From NCBI GenBank assembly GCA_031310005.1, contig CM062386.1:2914001-2978000 (forward strand): DNA of 64,000 bases, written 5' to 3'. The stretch is from Dactylellina haptotyla (taxonomy: Eukaryota; Ascomycota; Orbiliomycetes; Orbiliales; Orbiliaceae). A program made the position numbers and the translations under genes. This document shows positions 1 through 10,748 of this stretch, in pieces. Position 1 is the first letter of the stretch. Each line of letters opens with the position of its first letter. Below the pieces are notes generated by a model. The model did no database searches. It saw only the letters and a program-made list of their open reading frames with translations, and was not told the origin of the DNA.

Positions 1-2058
1 GTACTGCTACCCAAATGTACAACCATAGAAATAGATGATGGTTTTGGAAGGACTCCGATGTCATGGGCCACAATGTGTAGAGGGCAAGATGCGATGAAAT
101 TGTTGTTCAAACATGGTGCAAAGCTTACAAGCCTAATTGGAGAAATGCCATTATTGTGCTGGGCGGCGAATTCTGGACACTTGAACATTGTAAAACTGCT
201 CCTAGAGCTAGGTGCCCGGCCGGATGAATGCGACCTTTGCGGGCAGCTAGCGCGAGCGGCATCGAATGGACATGAGGAGGTAGTCAGATTATTATTAGCG
301 AACGGTGCGAATGTGGATGGAATCAAGATTAATGGCGGTTTCCCACGAACCCAGGGCACACCTCTATGGGAGGCCGCTAAAAATGACCATATTGGTGTAG
401 TAGAAATTTTACTAGACCTTGGCGCGGACCCGAATCAAGTAGGTATCCGCAGAACAGCACCGTTATATGAAGCTGTTGAGAACGGGGCCACAGATATATC
501 CAGGCTTCTAATTGATAGAGGAGCAATAACAGAAGACACTGATCATCACGGTAAGGTTAAGACTGTGCTGGGTGTCGAAGAATGGCACCCCCGAACACTA
601 CTGAAAACTTCTTTCAAAGGCCGCTACGAGGCTCTCGTCAATATCTTTCTGGAGGAATTGGGGCCGTCAAAAATTCAAGGAGAGAAAGGGTACTATGCAT
701 TGCTAGATGCTGCAAAGTCTGGGATGTATCACAAAGTAACAGAATTGGTCAACCAAGGTGCAGGTACAAAGTTCCGGGATGATTGCAATGACGTCGCATT
801 GGCTGAAGCTGCTCGGACCGGACTCAATAATGAGATCCAAATTATCGAATTTCTGTTAAGGAAAGGTGCAAGCATCGAAGGTAAAGACACGGATGGGCGA
901 ACAGCCTTGATAAAAGCTACTTGCTATGGAGATTTAGATTTGATAAAGTTCCTCCTCGAGCACGGAGCCGACCTAGAAAGCAAGGACCGTTGGGGACAAA
1001 CCGCATTGGCCACGACCGCGAGTGGTGGAGATGAGGAATTCCTCGAAATCGCGGCATTTTTGGTTCGAAGCGGCTCCAATATAGAAACTAGGAATGAGGA
1101 AGGGCAAACACCACTTGCGATCGCGGCTAAGGGAAGTCTTGGTCTGATGTACCTGCTTCTTCTAAAACTGGGGGCAAATCCTGGCACTAAAGACGATTTA
1201 ATGCGAACGCCTTTGATGCACTCAGTGAAGGCATTTTCCAATTACGTGTCAGTTTATGATTATTGTACGCTGGTTGACCTTATCGCAAAAGATTGCCCGG
1301 ATATAGATGCCCGGGATGTAGAAGGGAACACAGCTCTTTCTTTAGCTGCGGCGCTTCCCTACCATCCAGTGGTAGAGATTATGAAGGAATATGGCGCGGA
1401 TGTTGAATGCAGGGACAACCACGGTCGTACACCGTTAATACTAGCAGTTACTCCAAGAGGAGCACCGGTGGTTGAGTTTCTACTTGAATGGTCGAAATCT
1501 ACCCTCGAAGTGAAAGACGACAGAGGCTACACTCCCCTTTTGGCCGCTGCGAGTTTAGGTTCCAGCGTATGGAAAGTAACAAAAGTCCTCTTAAGCTATG
1601 GAGCAGATTTTGATGCCACGGACAAGACAGGCCGTACGCCCTTGTCATTAGCGGCATCTGTTGGATGTCATAAAACAGCGAAAATGTTGATAGAGGCAGG
1701 TGCGAAATTGGACGCAAAGGATGATATTGGTCGAACGCCATTCCAGGTTGCGTTAGACGGCGGACAGACGGTTGTCGCACAACTTCTTTTCGATCTATCG
1801 GTTGGGATTCGAACTCCTACGGCTGAAGAACTGCGCAAACTCGAAGATATGAAAGCTGCCCAAAATGAAACTACGGATTCTCAATCGGAAGTCGTCGACG
1901 ACGACGACGACGACGACGACTGGCCAACGGGTATATGGGAGCAGAGCCAATGGGTCCTATCCCGGCCGGTGAGATGGAGAACAGCTTGGGAGGACCAATA
2001 TGGCCCTAAGGAAGACGAACCTGAAACTATGGATAGGAAAGCCTGTAACTGCCAGTAG
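1..2058 (+). CDS. Ankyrin-repeat protein, 5' part outside window
   Basis: The reading frame is open from base 1 (GTA, CTG, CTA...) to the TAG at 2056-2058, so the gene is cut by the left edge; the first in-window ATG at 58 sits inside an ankyrin unit (DGFGRTPMSWA) and is not the true start. About sixteen ankyrin units follow each other, with the usual GRTPL..A...G and LLLE.GA..D cores, interrupted near bases 560-780 by degenerate units. The chain ends in an eight-residue poly-Asp run (1894-1920) and a Trp-rich tail without ankyrin character. No intron is needed. Ankyrin arrays bind proteins; in fungi, long C-terminal arrays are often attached to NACHT or other N-terminal domains, which would lie to the left. 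That N-terminal identity is inference. The product is presumably intracellular. Confidence 0.9.
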   Translation, partial: VLLPKCTTIEIDDGFGRTPMSWATMCRGQDAMKLLFKHGAKLTSLIGEMPLLCWAANSGHLNIVKLLLELGARPDECDLCGQLARAASNGHEEVVRLLLANGANVDGIKINGGFPRTQGTPLWEAAKNDHIGVVEILLDLGADPNQVGIRRTAPLYEAVENGATDISRLLIDRGAITEDTDHHGKVKTVLGVEEWHPRTLLKTSFKGRYEALVNIFLEELGPSKIQGEKGYYALLDAAKSGMYHKVTELVNQGAGTKFRDDCNDVALAEAARTGLNNEIQIIEFLLRKGASIEGKDTDGRTALIKATCYGDLDLIKFLLEHGADLESKDRWGQTALATTASGGDEEFLEIAAFLVRSGSNIETRNEEGQTPLAIAAKGSLGLMYLLLLKLGANPGTKDDLMRTPLMHSVKAFSNYVSVYDYCTLVDLIAKDCPDIDARDVEGNTALSLAAALPYHPVVEIMKEYGADVECRDNHGRTPLILAVTPRGAPVVEFLLEWSKSTLEVKDDRGYTPLLAAASLGSSVWKVTKVLLSYGADFDATDKTGRTPLSLAASVGCHKTAKMLIEAGAKLDAKDDIGRTPFQVALDGGQTVVAQLLFDLSVGIRTPTAEELRKLEDMKAAQNETTDSQSEVVDDDDDDDDWPTGIWEQSQWVLSRPVRWRTAWEDQYGPKEDEPETMDRKACNCQ
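1894..1920 (+). repeat. GAC trinucleotide run (poly-Asp)
   Basis: Nine tandem GAC codons near the 3' end of the ankyrin gene encode an acidic stretch. This is a slippage-prone microsatellite, so its length may vary among strains. Confidence 0.9.
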
Positions 2059-2977
2059 TCTGTCTCTGGAGAGAAGAGACTGATAAGTCTGGTGGATCTT
2101 TACCTTGATAATTCGAGCGCATACAACCTTGAACTCAAGCAACACTGTAAATATTATAAACAATCAATCGCCATTGGAGTTATATCTTACATCAGATAGG
2201 CCAAACTCAATAGTGATTTCAACTTTATAATTTTGCGATACTAACAATCTCTTCGAAAACATGTTGTTAAAGTATAGCAGATGGTCCACCAATTCTGTCG
2301 CAATGAAGAATAGCCGTCGCTCGGACATCACGAAGAGAGTCGATTATACTCCAGACGGCGAGATTCCCAGCCTTGTAAAATAAAACCACATCATTGAGGG
2401 ATTGGGTGATGTGTAATACTACTCAGAGGGATTTGTCGCTCAATGAATTCAATGTGGTGAACAAGCGTCTCGGCCGGCTGCTAGATAACGTTAGCCTCCA
2501 CACCAGCACGGCGTCAGTGCTGCAGTGTGTTACAAGTTTGACAGGCAGCCGGCACTTAGTTCCCGAGATGCAAAACATGATATCCGCGGATCCTAGCAAT
2601 TCGCTAGCACAAGCTCGAATTTTCAATAGAAAAGGTCGACGTCATAGCTATAGTTCGGCACTTCAAGATGATATAATGTCGTGAACTCATGAAAATATTT
2701 TTGTTTAACGTTATTATAACCGCCAATTCTATAAACTGCGCTTGAGAGCACGACGGTAAAGTATTGCGTATAAAATGGCCATCTTCGTCTCTCTTTGAAT
2801 GAGTAAATTGCCTGCCATAGATACAACTCCACATAGAGCGCACTTATAAGGTGTTAGTTAAGAAGCTTAAAAGCCCATATATTTTTATTTTCTCAATTTG
2901 AAGCCAACAGTGCAATTTTATCAACAGAGACCATACAATTGAAAGATCGAGACCAGATTCGCCCAAAATCTTATAAA
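2059..2977. other. Intergenic, no gene recognised
   Basis: The stretch lies between the ankyrin gene and the UPF0145 gene, both on plus. It holds only short, low-quality frames with many stops and is AT-rich near 2690-2930. It must contain the terminator of the first gene and the promoter of the second, but I see no clear motif. Confidence 0.6.
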
Positions 2978-3488
2978 ATGTCCTCCAAAGCTGAAGTCAC
3001 GCATGTCTCACCGGACGTCTCTGACCTCCACTGTTTCACTGAGACAGGCGGGGTGATCACCACCACGATGTTTGATATTCCAGGCTATAAAATCGTAAAG
3101 ATCCTCGGCGTGGTTTACGGCCTTACCGTTAGATCTCGCAATATAGCCGCCGGCCTGGGTATGGTCGCGAAGAGCATGATCGGTGGGGAGTTGAAAATGT
3201 TCACTACGGTGGTGAGTGTTCTTCTTGATATATTAAATAGATGTTACTTGTAGCGACAGATTGACTAAGAGATTATATACATATATGTAGCTATATTCCG
3301 CCCGGAATGATGCTGTTGCCCGCCTGGTTGAAGAAGCTACCGCGCGAGGTGGCAACGCCGTCATCTGTATGCGTTTCGAGTCTGGGGATATGGGTGGTTT
3401 CGCGCAATCTTGCGCATATGGGACGGCTGCTATCGTTGAAAAGGTAGACGCTAGTACACAGGCAGCACCACAATTAGCTACGCACTAA
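2978..3488 (+). CDS. UPF0145 (YbjQ/DUF74) family protein
   Basis: Two exons, 2978-3211 and 3291-3488, joined in phase 0. The 79 bp intron has a GTGAGT donor, TTGACTAAG branch point and TATGTAG acceptor. The product is 143 residues. The start was put at 2978 (AAAATG, MSSKAEV) rather than the in-frame ATG at 2939, because homologous proteins begin close to the conserved core. The core reads TTTMFDIPGYKIVKILGVVYG, followed by ARNDAVARLVEEA and GGNAVICMRFES, and ends in CAYGTAAIVE. This order is typical of the UPF0145 fold, a small pentamer-forming family described in bacteria as a putative heavy-metal-binding domain; the function in fungi is unknown. No signal peptide is present, so it is presumably cytosolic. 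Confidence 0.85.
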
Positions 3489-3606
3489 TTAATGTACACG
3501 CTTGGTTCCCTAGTCATTCGGAGTTTGTAATAATTTAAATGTTCGAGTAAATAAGAAACAAGAGATATTTACTTCTTCTAAGTCTAACCGTATACTTAGT
3601 TTCTTC

Positions 3607-4986
3607 TCAGTTGGTTAGATATATCCAAATAGGTATTCCCACCACACAAAAGTTGAGTGCATCCGCCCGCCAGGGGGCCGCCTCCAGAAGCTGTGTAGTT
3701 ACAAATAAAATAAACCACCCGGCCATGCAAAGGGCCATAAATGCCATAAAAAGGAGCCCGCAAAGTGGTATCGCCACCAAACCCAGAAATCTAACGGCTG
3801 CGGGAATCAACATCACGATTCTTCCAAATTTGGCGCCCAAACCAAAGATGCCGAGAAGGTTCCAGACCCCAGCACCCCTTCCGTACTCCTCCCATCGCGT
3901 GTCATCTACAAACTTAAAACCCTTGTCTTCTCTTACGGCGGGAAGAAGGACTCCAGTGACACAGCCAGCCCAGAGAGGGTACAAGAAGATACTTACAGGA
4001 TCTCCACTGTACAGTTTTGATCCCGAGATTTCAAACAGGACGCCCCGATCGGCAGAAATTAAATCGCAAATATACTTTATGGCTATCCACAACCAAACGA
4101 GGTGGACGAGGTGATCGATGGCTCGCTTCTTCCGAAAAGTTCGAGCATGGTATAATATTCGTTTGGCTTGGTTTGATATCTGCTCATTTTCGTACTTAGG
4201 CCCTTTAGCTGCATCTTCGAGATCCGATGAGGCGCCATTTGAGTACATGAGATATCTCAACAATATCAGGGCCTGTATGGAGTTCCAGTTTATGATGTAG
4301 AGGCCCAAAAGAGTGGTGATAAAAGGTGCATCCTGAATACTGTGGATTCTAAAGATTGCGACCAATATAGCAAAAGTGCCCATTATTTGTTTCCTCTTGT
4401 CCGTTGAATGCATACCTAAGGGAGCATCGTCCAATGGTATCGGGTATGCCTCGCCTAGAGGCTGCCACCCGTCATGTGGGTTCAAAAAACGACTCCACGT
4501 AACGGTTTCGATAGTATCGGCTATCTGGCGGTGCTGTGGGATATCTGTGATCCGGCTACTGTGTATCTCCTCCCCGGTTCTCACATCTGTAGCCAATGGT
4601 AATCCTCGAACGAAGAGTAGTGCCACAGCCGTCTGTTTGAATCCGGCGATCGAGATGCTCAAGGAGTTACCCTGCGGGAATAGCAGATAATAGACGACCA
4701 GAGCTGTTTCGTAAAGGCAGAGCACGGGATTGATACGCCACAGCCATGTTTGGCGGGCAATATAAACCAAAGAACCGCGAGGTTGTAGGAGCAATGCGAA
4801 CTGAACCAAGATGAATACCATGAATATGTTGGATTTAGATGTAGATGATGTGTTGGTCAGGGGTAGTGCGGGTTTCTGAGCCCCTATGTCGTCGGTAGGC
4901 TCCTCGCCTGCCACAACCGCGAGACAGGAGGACCACAGGATACAAAAGGAGAAAAAGGCGCTCGGAGCCATCGCACTAGCATACAA
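3607..4986 (-). CDS. Multi-pass membrane protein, unknown function
   Basis: An uninterrupted 459-codon frame. Met1 is followed by a second in-frame Met five codons on (MAPSAFF), and either could be the start. The N-terminus is a hydrophobic signal-like segment (about residues 5-27, ending AVVAGEE). About eight further hydrophobic segments follow. The loop around residues 120-200 is hydrophilic. The C-terminus is almost wholly hydrophobic and ends close to the last segment (PIWIYLTN). I do not recognise a named family. The layout (cleavable signal, short luminal acidic stretch, seven to eight helices) resembles uncharacterised fungal integral membrane proteins. Transport or receptor function cannot be assigned. 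Confidence 0.75.
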   Translation of the reverse strand: MYASAMAPSAFFSFCILWSSCLAVVAGEEPTDDIGAQKPALPLTNTSSTSKSNIFMVFILVQFALLLQPRGSLVYIARQTWLWRINPVLCLYETALVVYYLLFPQGNSLSISIAGFKQTAVALLFVRGLPLATDVRTGEEIHSSRITDIPQHRQIADTIETVTWSRFLNPHDGWQPLGEAYPIPLDDAPLGMHSTDKRKQIMGTFAILVAIFRIHSIQDAPFITTLLGLYIINWNSIQALILLRYLMYSNGASSDLEDAAKGPKYENEQISNQAKRILYHARTFRKKRAIDHLVHLVWLWIAIKYICDLISADRGVLFEISGSKLYSGDPVSIFLYPLWAGCVTGVLLPAVREDKGFKFVDDTRWEEYGRGAGVWNLLGIFGLGAKFGRIVMLIPAAVRFLGLVAIPLCGLLFMAFMALCMAGWFILFVTTQLLEAAPWRADALNFCVVGIPIWIYLTN

Positions 4987-5427
4987 GAAAGATTCTCAAA
5001 TGACAACATGTAACAATCGCGCGACCCATCCGCCGATATATAAATGTTCGTTGTATGCAACTTGGTTCGTTCGATTAATGCGTGGTGCGGCTGAGTGTGG
5101 CGATTTAACCATCCCGGTTCGCGTTGCCAAGTCGTTTGCAACTTGGAGCAGCGCAGCCCGTACGAGCCTGTTAGCTATTCTTCAAGGCCAGGATGGATTT
5201 GCAGACGCTTGAATGCCTATATATACAAGCCGATGTGATTTACTCAATAAACTTTGTATAGAAACAATCTAGACATATATCTAATCGGCTACATTTAGGC
5301 AACGGAGCTTGCCCTGTGGGCGGGTATATTTTGATATAGTTGTGTTTTGTGGGCGAGTCTCTCACAAACAAGCATCAGAAACCGGAAATTTAGATCTAAC
5401 TATTAGATATCCAAAGCTCTTGAACAT
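4987..5427. other. Intergenic between two minus-strand genes
   Basis: It contains the promoter side of the membrane-protein gene and the 3' end of the P450 gene. Apart from AT-rich runs (a TATATA element near 5036) nothing is recognisable. Confidence 0.5.
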
Positions 5428-7328
5428 TCAAGCACCTAGAGGCGAATGCCTAGTACCCGCCAAAATCTTAAGTTCGCCTGCTTTTGGACTGATCGTCAAG
5501 TATTCCACGATTTCCATACTATCATCGGTACAAGAGTCTGCTAGCACTGCATTGGGACATGATAGCAGTAAGCTGGCGATGAGAAGGCGAATTTGCATCA
5601 TTGCTAGTCCTTGACCAAGACAGACTAGATTTTATACAAATTATATCATTAGAACGCAAATCTTTACACAAATTATACCAAATAAGCCCGAGAAGGTGAG
5701 GGACGATATACCTCTTGAAGCGCCGCCGAACGCTAAAATAGCGGATTCCATATCTTTGGTTGGGTTTGCCCATCTTTCTGGTTTAAAGCTGTTTGGGATT
5801 AGCCGTTATTGATTATTCTAAGTTAGACGTCTAAACCACTCGCTAACTTACGAATATGGATCAGGAAATATATGTGGATCTCTTTGAACCGTATAAATAG
5901 GCGAAACCAGCACTGTCCCTTCAGCAAAGAAGTGCGGTCCTAGCTGCCTCCCACCCTTCGGCACACTTCTTGGTATCAATGTTTGAGCTGCCGCATAGAG
6001 CCTGAGACCCTCTTTTAGGATAAAACTAAGATACGGTAGCTTTTGGAGGGTTTCATCCATAATCCCCTGCTTAGAAACATTAAACTCGATGAGTTCCTGT
6101 TCCAGCTTCGTACGTATATCTTCATTCCTAAAAATTTCCCAAATGATAAACGTCGCCGTTGAAGGGGTAGTATGACTCCCTGTAAGGTTGTTAATAAAGG
6201 CCTCCGACTTTACTTCTTCCATTGTTAAACTATGTTTGACACTAGGATTATCCATAAGGCCTAATATTTTGGAAAACAGCGTTGGTCGCGGCTCTCCTCC
6301 TTTGCACCCTTGGACCTCATGCTTGAGGTTAGTAAGTACTTCTGTGCTGTATTCTGATAACCTTTTTTTGCATCCGAAAAACCATTGTATTGTGGGATGG
6401 GGAATCTTTGATAAAATAAGATCTATTAGATTGATTATCGGGAACTGTCCGCGCATTGCCATCGTGATGAAAAAGGATGTTGTGTCTTTGAGGAAGGGGT
6501 CCAGCTATTTTTAAAATTATTAATTTTCACTTATATTCTCCCCTTTCGAGGCTAATTTAGAAAGAAGGAAGGAAGGACGGGACTCCATACTTTCTCATTT
6601 TCAAGCATCTTGAAATCCAAGCCGTAGCTGATTTCTCCAATGATATCTGCGGCTAGGAGTTGCGCCCACATTTTGAGGTCAGGGGTTCTAGCGCCTTCCA
6701 TTTCACGCTTCACCTTTTCGATGGACCTGTCGATGTGCTTACGAACGACAGGCTCCAGCAGGCGCACATTGGAGTTGGAGAATGCATTTCCGTAGGCTTT
6801 ACGCCGACGCTTGTAGAGATCGTGGTCGGTAATAAAGGCGATTCCGAGATCTTCACCAGAGCTAATAATGCTATACCACTCAGATTTGAGATATAGATCT
6901 TGTGTGCTGTGTATCTTTCTCAAAGAATCAACATCGGCAACAGAGATCTCATACGGTGAAATCCGAACGTAAGGTCCTAAAAATCGTTAATCATTCTTAG
7001 CCGAGCCATCGCAGATAAACAGCTGCGGCCTCTACATAGAATCGCCAATGGGATAATAAAAAATAAGTAGCGTAGCTTCAAACATACCATATCGCTCGTG
7101 TAAAGCGTGGACATCAAAGATCAGTCTTCCTTTCAAGGCTCTAGACCCAACCCAAAGCCGTGAAACTGCGGCGTACCAAGGTCCCGGTATTTTCGATAGA
7201 GGAGAAAAATAAATCTGATAAACCGCGTTGGTGAAGAGATAGAATATGACAGCTACAGTGATGGTGATGATTGCATGTTGGAAACTGAGTTCCGATATCA
7301 ATTGAGGGCTGATTAAATGTAGCTTCAT
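5428..7328 (-). CDS. Cytochrome P450 monooxygenase
   Basis: Five exons on minus: 7088-7328, 6591-6976, 5852-6504, 5712-5788, 5428-5624. All junctions keep frame and have GT-AG ends (for example GTATGT at the first, GTAAGT at the third). The product is about 517 residues. An N-terminal membrane anchor (residues about 18-40) is followed by the Pro-rich hinge KIPGPW. The I-helix motif is TGSHTT (317-322). ExxR is EGLR (374-377), the PERW motif is FKPERW, and the heme loop is FGGASRVCLG with Cys454 as thiolate ligand. It is a microsomal heme-thiolate oxygenase needing a CPR partner. The gene faces a terpene synthase across a shared 1.4 kb upstream region, so oxidation of a terpene product is the likely role (inference). 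Two motif positions deviate: His replaces the usual acidic residue in the I-helix, and Ala replaces the usual second Gly in the heme loop. Confidence 0.93.
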
Positions 7329-8756
7329 CGTGGAAATCGCTCCAAAAAATTAAGTAGGTGACTCTACGAGTCAACCAAAATACTCGTATCTTTTAAATAT
7401 CAGCCATGGATAATATATTGCAAAGTTTAGAATTTCAGAGATAAATACCAAATTGGAAGGAAGAAACCCCCACATCGTGTTGACGATCAGGCATGTTTCT
7501 CGGTCGGAAAAAGCTTTAAAATGAGCTGGCACGGACCTGCTAAAATGAAAGCGGCAGGTTCCCAACATCAAGCTACCTAGTAGAATCCTGAAAATTCACT
7601 TAATTCTCCGGCACTGTTTACATTCTTGACGGGTAAAATAGGCAGACCTACATTCCGAGCCGTCCCGTCAGGCGCTTGCCAGGGTTTAGCCATACTATAA
7701 ACAGGAAACAGAGATCGATCTATATCGATTCCGAGATCTAAGGATCTTGAGTCATCAGTGGGACGACCAGATTGTCCCTGTGTCAAGCATTCAACTTCCT
7801 GCTTCGCAAATATATGCGTCGGGTGAGTACGGGTCGAAATCCCTTACTCTCAGTCACATCGACGGATAGCCAAAGCAGGCTTAACGTGGATATCTCTGTG
7901 ATTTTAAGTGTATATCTGCATTATACGGCCTAAGATCTCGGACCCATGTCCTGTCCCGAACTATACGAGTTCGGTGATATCAAAACCTGAAGATCATGCA
8001 TATCATTTGTTACACCACTGAGAATTTTTTCTGGCAAGAAATTGGACGAGAGAAAGACAAAACTACGAATGGCCGCCCAATTGCTGCCATTTGAACATGT
8101 TTTATTCCAGCTAACAGAGCCGATATCATCGGAATATCCCAATCGGCGGTTCGCTGCAGCATGGGCAGCGTCGGGAAATTTACCCCAATTTGGTTAGTCG
8201 GTTGGGGGATTTCTGTCAGATTGGGTAACGTTGCTCCAACAATGCATTTTATTTCCTGCCTAAGGAATTCCGACAGAATGAATAGATAACAGAGCTCAGA
8301 AAATATCCTAGTGCTTTAAGTTTAGCTCCGATCTTTAAAAGCCTAGGCTTCTGCACGTCGGGAATATATATCCGGTAGCAGGCAGGTGAATTTGCCATCT
8401 GACGTCTGCCACGCATTTGATCTTCGATTCAAGATCTTACGAGGCAAAGCTTAAATTACAGCGTGTTGAATACAACCCTATTTGAGCGCGTAATGCATAT
8501 GCTTTTTTTATCCTTTATAAGTCTATCTCGGGGGTCTTTGTTTATCTGGTTTAGGACAAGATTCTCCATGACTCGACAGTATAGGGCGGTTGAGCCCGGA
8601 CAAGATATATATCGTTGAATTCTGCCATCCGAAGAGACCCTTTCCGCTAGTGACTTTCAATAGATTAATCTCAAGATATCGCAGACTTGAAATTTCTTTA
8701 TTTTATTTTTTACGATTTTAATTTTTAGTCTTGTGAGATATTAATACCAACGCAAT
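7329..8756. promoter_or_regulatory. Divergent upstream region of P450 and terpene synthase
   Basis: 1428 bp between the two start codons, which point away from each other. No convincing coding frame lies inside. It must carry the control elements of both genes, and its position suggests co-regulation. I could not identify a specific transcription-factor site; short AGATCT and CGG-type words occur but are not convincing. Confidence 0.55.
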
Positions 8757-10118
8757 ATGCCTCTCAATTTGGGTTCCCACGACTATGTCCAGACCTTGAA
8801 GGGTCAGACTCTAGTCTTCCCCAACTTAGACGAACTCTTCAAGAACTGGCCTACAGGAATAAGTCCATATTATAAAGGTCTGCGGAGGCGATACGGTAAC
8901 GAATTAGCAAAGTATGTTCCTAATCATCATGTCGCGGTAGTCGGGCTAAAACTAACAGAGGGGTATGAACAGAATTTATGGCAAAGGATCTAAGCATTAT
9001 GAAGTATTGATGGCAGTTGATGTCAGTTTACTTGCATCAATATGGGCTCCGTATGCCAGCGTCGATCGTCTGCCAGCGTTCCAAGGCCAGGCATCATTTG
9101 TATGTCCCAGTTTGATTTACGATAGGATCCACGGTATCGCTAAAGAGTGTAAAAGCTTTATGTTTTCGACGATGAACTAGATACCCCGGTTCACTCGGAT
9201 CTTCTATATGACTTAGATGCCGGTAACCGATTTCGAGCAGAAACGATCACCTATATGAAGGGTATCCTTGGAGACAATCCAAAGGGCAGCGCGTGGACTG
9301 CCGAAGCCAAATCGCGGAAGTCGTCTCTTCCTGCGAATTTAGAATTGGCGATCCAGAGTTTCGGTGCTGTCGCAAAACCCATTGTACCTTTTCTCACAAA
9401 GCGCCAGCGAGAATTATACCTAGAGGCAAATATTTCTTACGTCAACGGAACTGGAGAAGAACAAAAAGTGGAATTGAGTGGTTGCGCTCCAAATATCGGA
9501 GAGTATATGGCGATAAGAGCTGCCACAGGTGGTGTCAAATCTATGATCGCCGTTCTCGAGTATGTCATTTTACTGCACCCTGGATAACATAACTATATTC
9601 AAAACTGTGTACTAATGCCATTCATCAGATATGCGCTAGAAATTGACCTCGAAGACGAGATTGGATACGACCCGGATGTCGACACGCTGTACGAAGAAGC
9701 TAACATTATTATCTTTCTTTGCAATGACTTGTTTTCTCTGAGGAGAGAACTCGCATATCCGTTCTATTGCAACTCGGTTGCTGTCCTATACCATGAACAT
9801 AAAGACCTTCAGGTGCGTACAACCCAAGAGATCGCAGCATGCAACACTTGCACATGTTCTAATAAACAGAAAATCGTCTTATTGTAGATCGCGGTCGATG
9901 AAACTTTCAAAATGATCAGTGATAGTAAATCGATGTTTGATGCCACCACGAACAGGTTGCTCGAGCGATATGACTCGCATCCCAAACTTGACGCGCTCGA
10001 GGCCTTGGTCAATGGCTTAAAACTGATGTCTACAGGAAATATTGCCTGGTCGAAGCAAGCCAAAAGATACAGTCTGGGTGTCGAAAAGTTCGACGGTACA
10101 ACATTCATCACCATCTGA
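8757..10118 (+). CDS. Terpene synthase, class I (sesquiterpene-cyclase-like)
   Basis: Five exons: 8757-8911, 8973-9099, 9156-9559, 9629-9812, 9888-10118. Introns are 56-75 bp and all junctions keep frame; the first intron is the least certain because several AGs are possible, and 8972 was chosen because it alone gives the open continuation KIYGKGSKHYEVLMAVD. The product is 366 residues, normal for fungal sesquiterpene cyclases. The Asp-rich metal motif is DDELD (99-103) after LYVF. The NSE metal motif is NDLFSLRRE (261-269). A C-terminal Arg-Tyr pair (350-351) follows WSKQAK. These bind the Mg2+-diphosphate of farnesyl or a similar prenyl diphosphate. The enzyme is presumably cytosolic. The early part (FPNLDELFKNWPTGISP) resembles presilphiperfolanol-synthase-type proteins, but the product cannot be predicted. 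Confidence 0.92.
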
Positions 10119-10748
10119 ACCCGTTAGCGCCAGAGCGTTGGACAACGCGACGTCATGAGTACCGAACGAATGTATAAATTTTCAGCTTATTAAATTTTCT
10201 TGGAGTTGTGGTACTGTATCATAGTAGAGGCTGGTTTCAATCTGAATAGCATGCTTGTTTTTAATTCAATAAGAATATATCCAAATATTCAGTGACTTTC
10301 GATGTGGTAGAGAATCCGTTCAGAAAGCAGGTCAGCTATTATTTTTTATTACGTGTGTTGTGTGTTGTCTGCAACTTGTAGTGGCTTGCGGTAGAACTCC
10401 AACCAGCCTCCATCGAGAACATTTCAAATAGAGAATGAGAATCAGGCTGGAACTTGAAGGATCAATTTGCCAATATTTTCTCGACATCAAGACACTTGGC
10501 AGCTGCGCGCTACCGATTTGCCCCGACCGTGTAGCCAATAGACATTGATGCAACAACGCCATAAAACAACATGGTTTCAGCCTCATACCAGGTTGCCAAG
10601 GACCTGCGCGCTCCTGCTATACCCGCTAGCTACATCTAGCTCGATATCGCGATCACTACTTAATCGCAAACTTGGACCTCCCTAATATTCATTTTGCAAG
10701 TATTGCAGGCGTTGATCGCAATCCTAAATATCATATCGATTGTGAGCC
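10119..10748. other. Intergenic, no gene recognised
   Basis: 630 bp between the terpene synthase stop and the surface-protein start. The opposite-strand open stretch at 10332-10586 has no homology I recognise and lacks coding character. A 3' UTR and a promoter are expected here. Confidence 0.5.

Noticed and set aside
2394-2684. 96-codon open frame on plus
   Set aside because: No ATG-supported start of good context, no domain, and equally long frames on the other strand.
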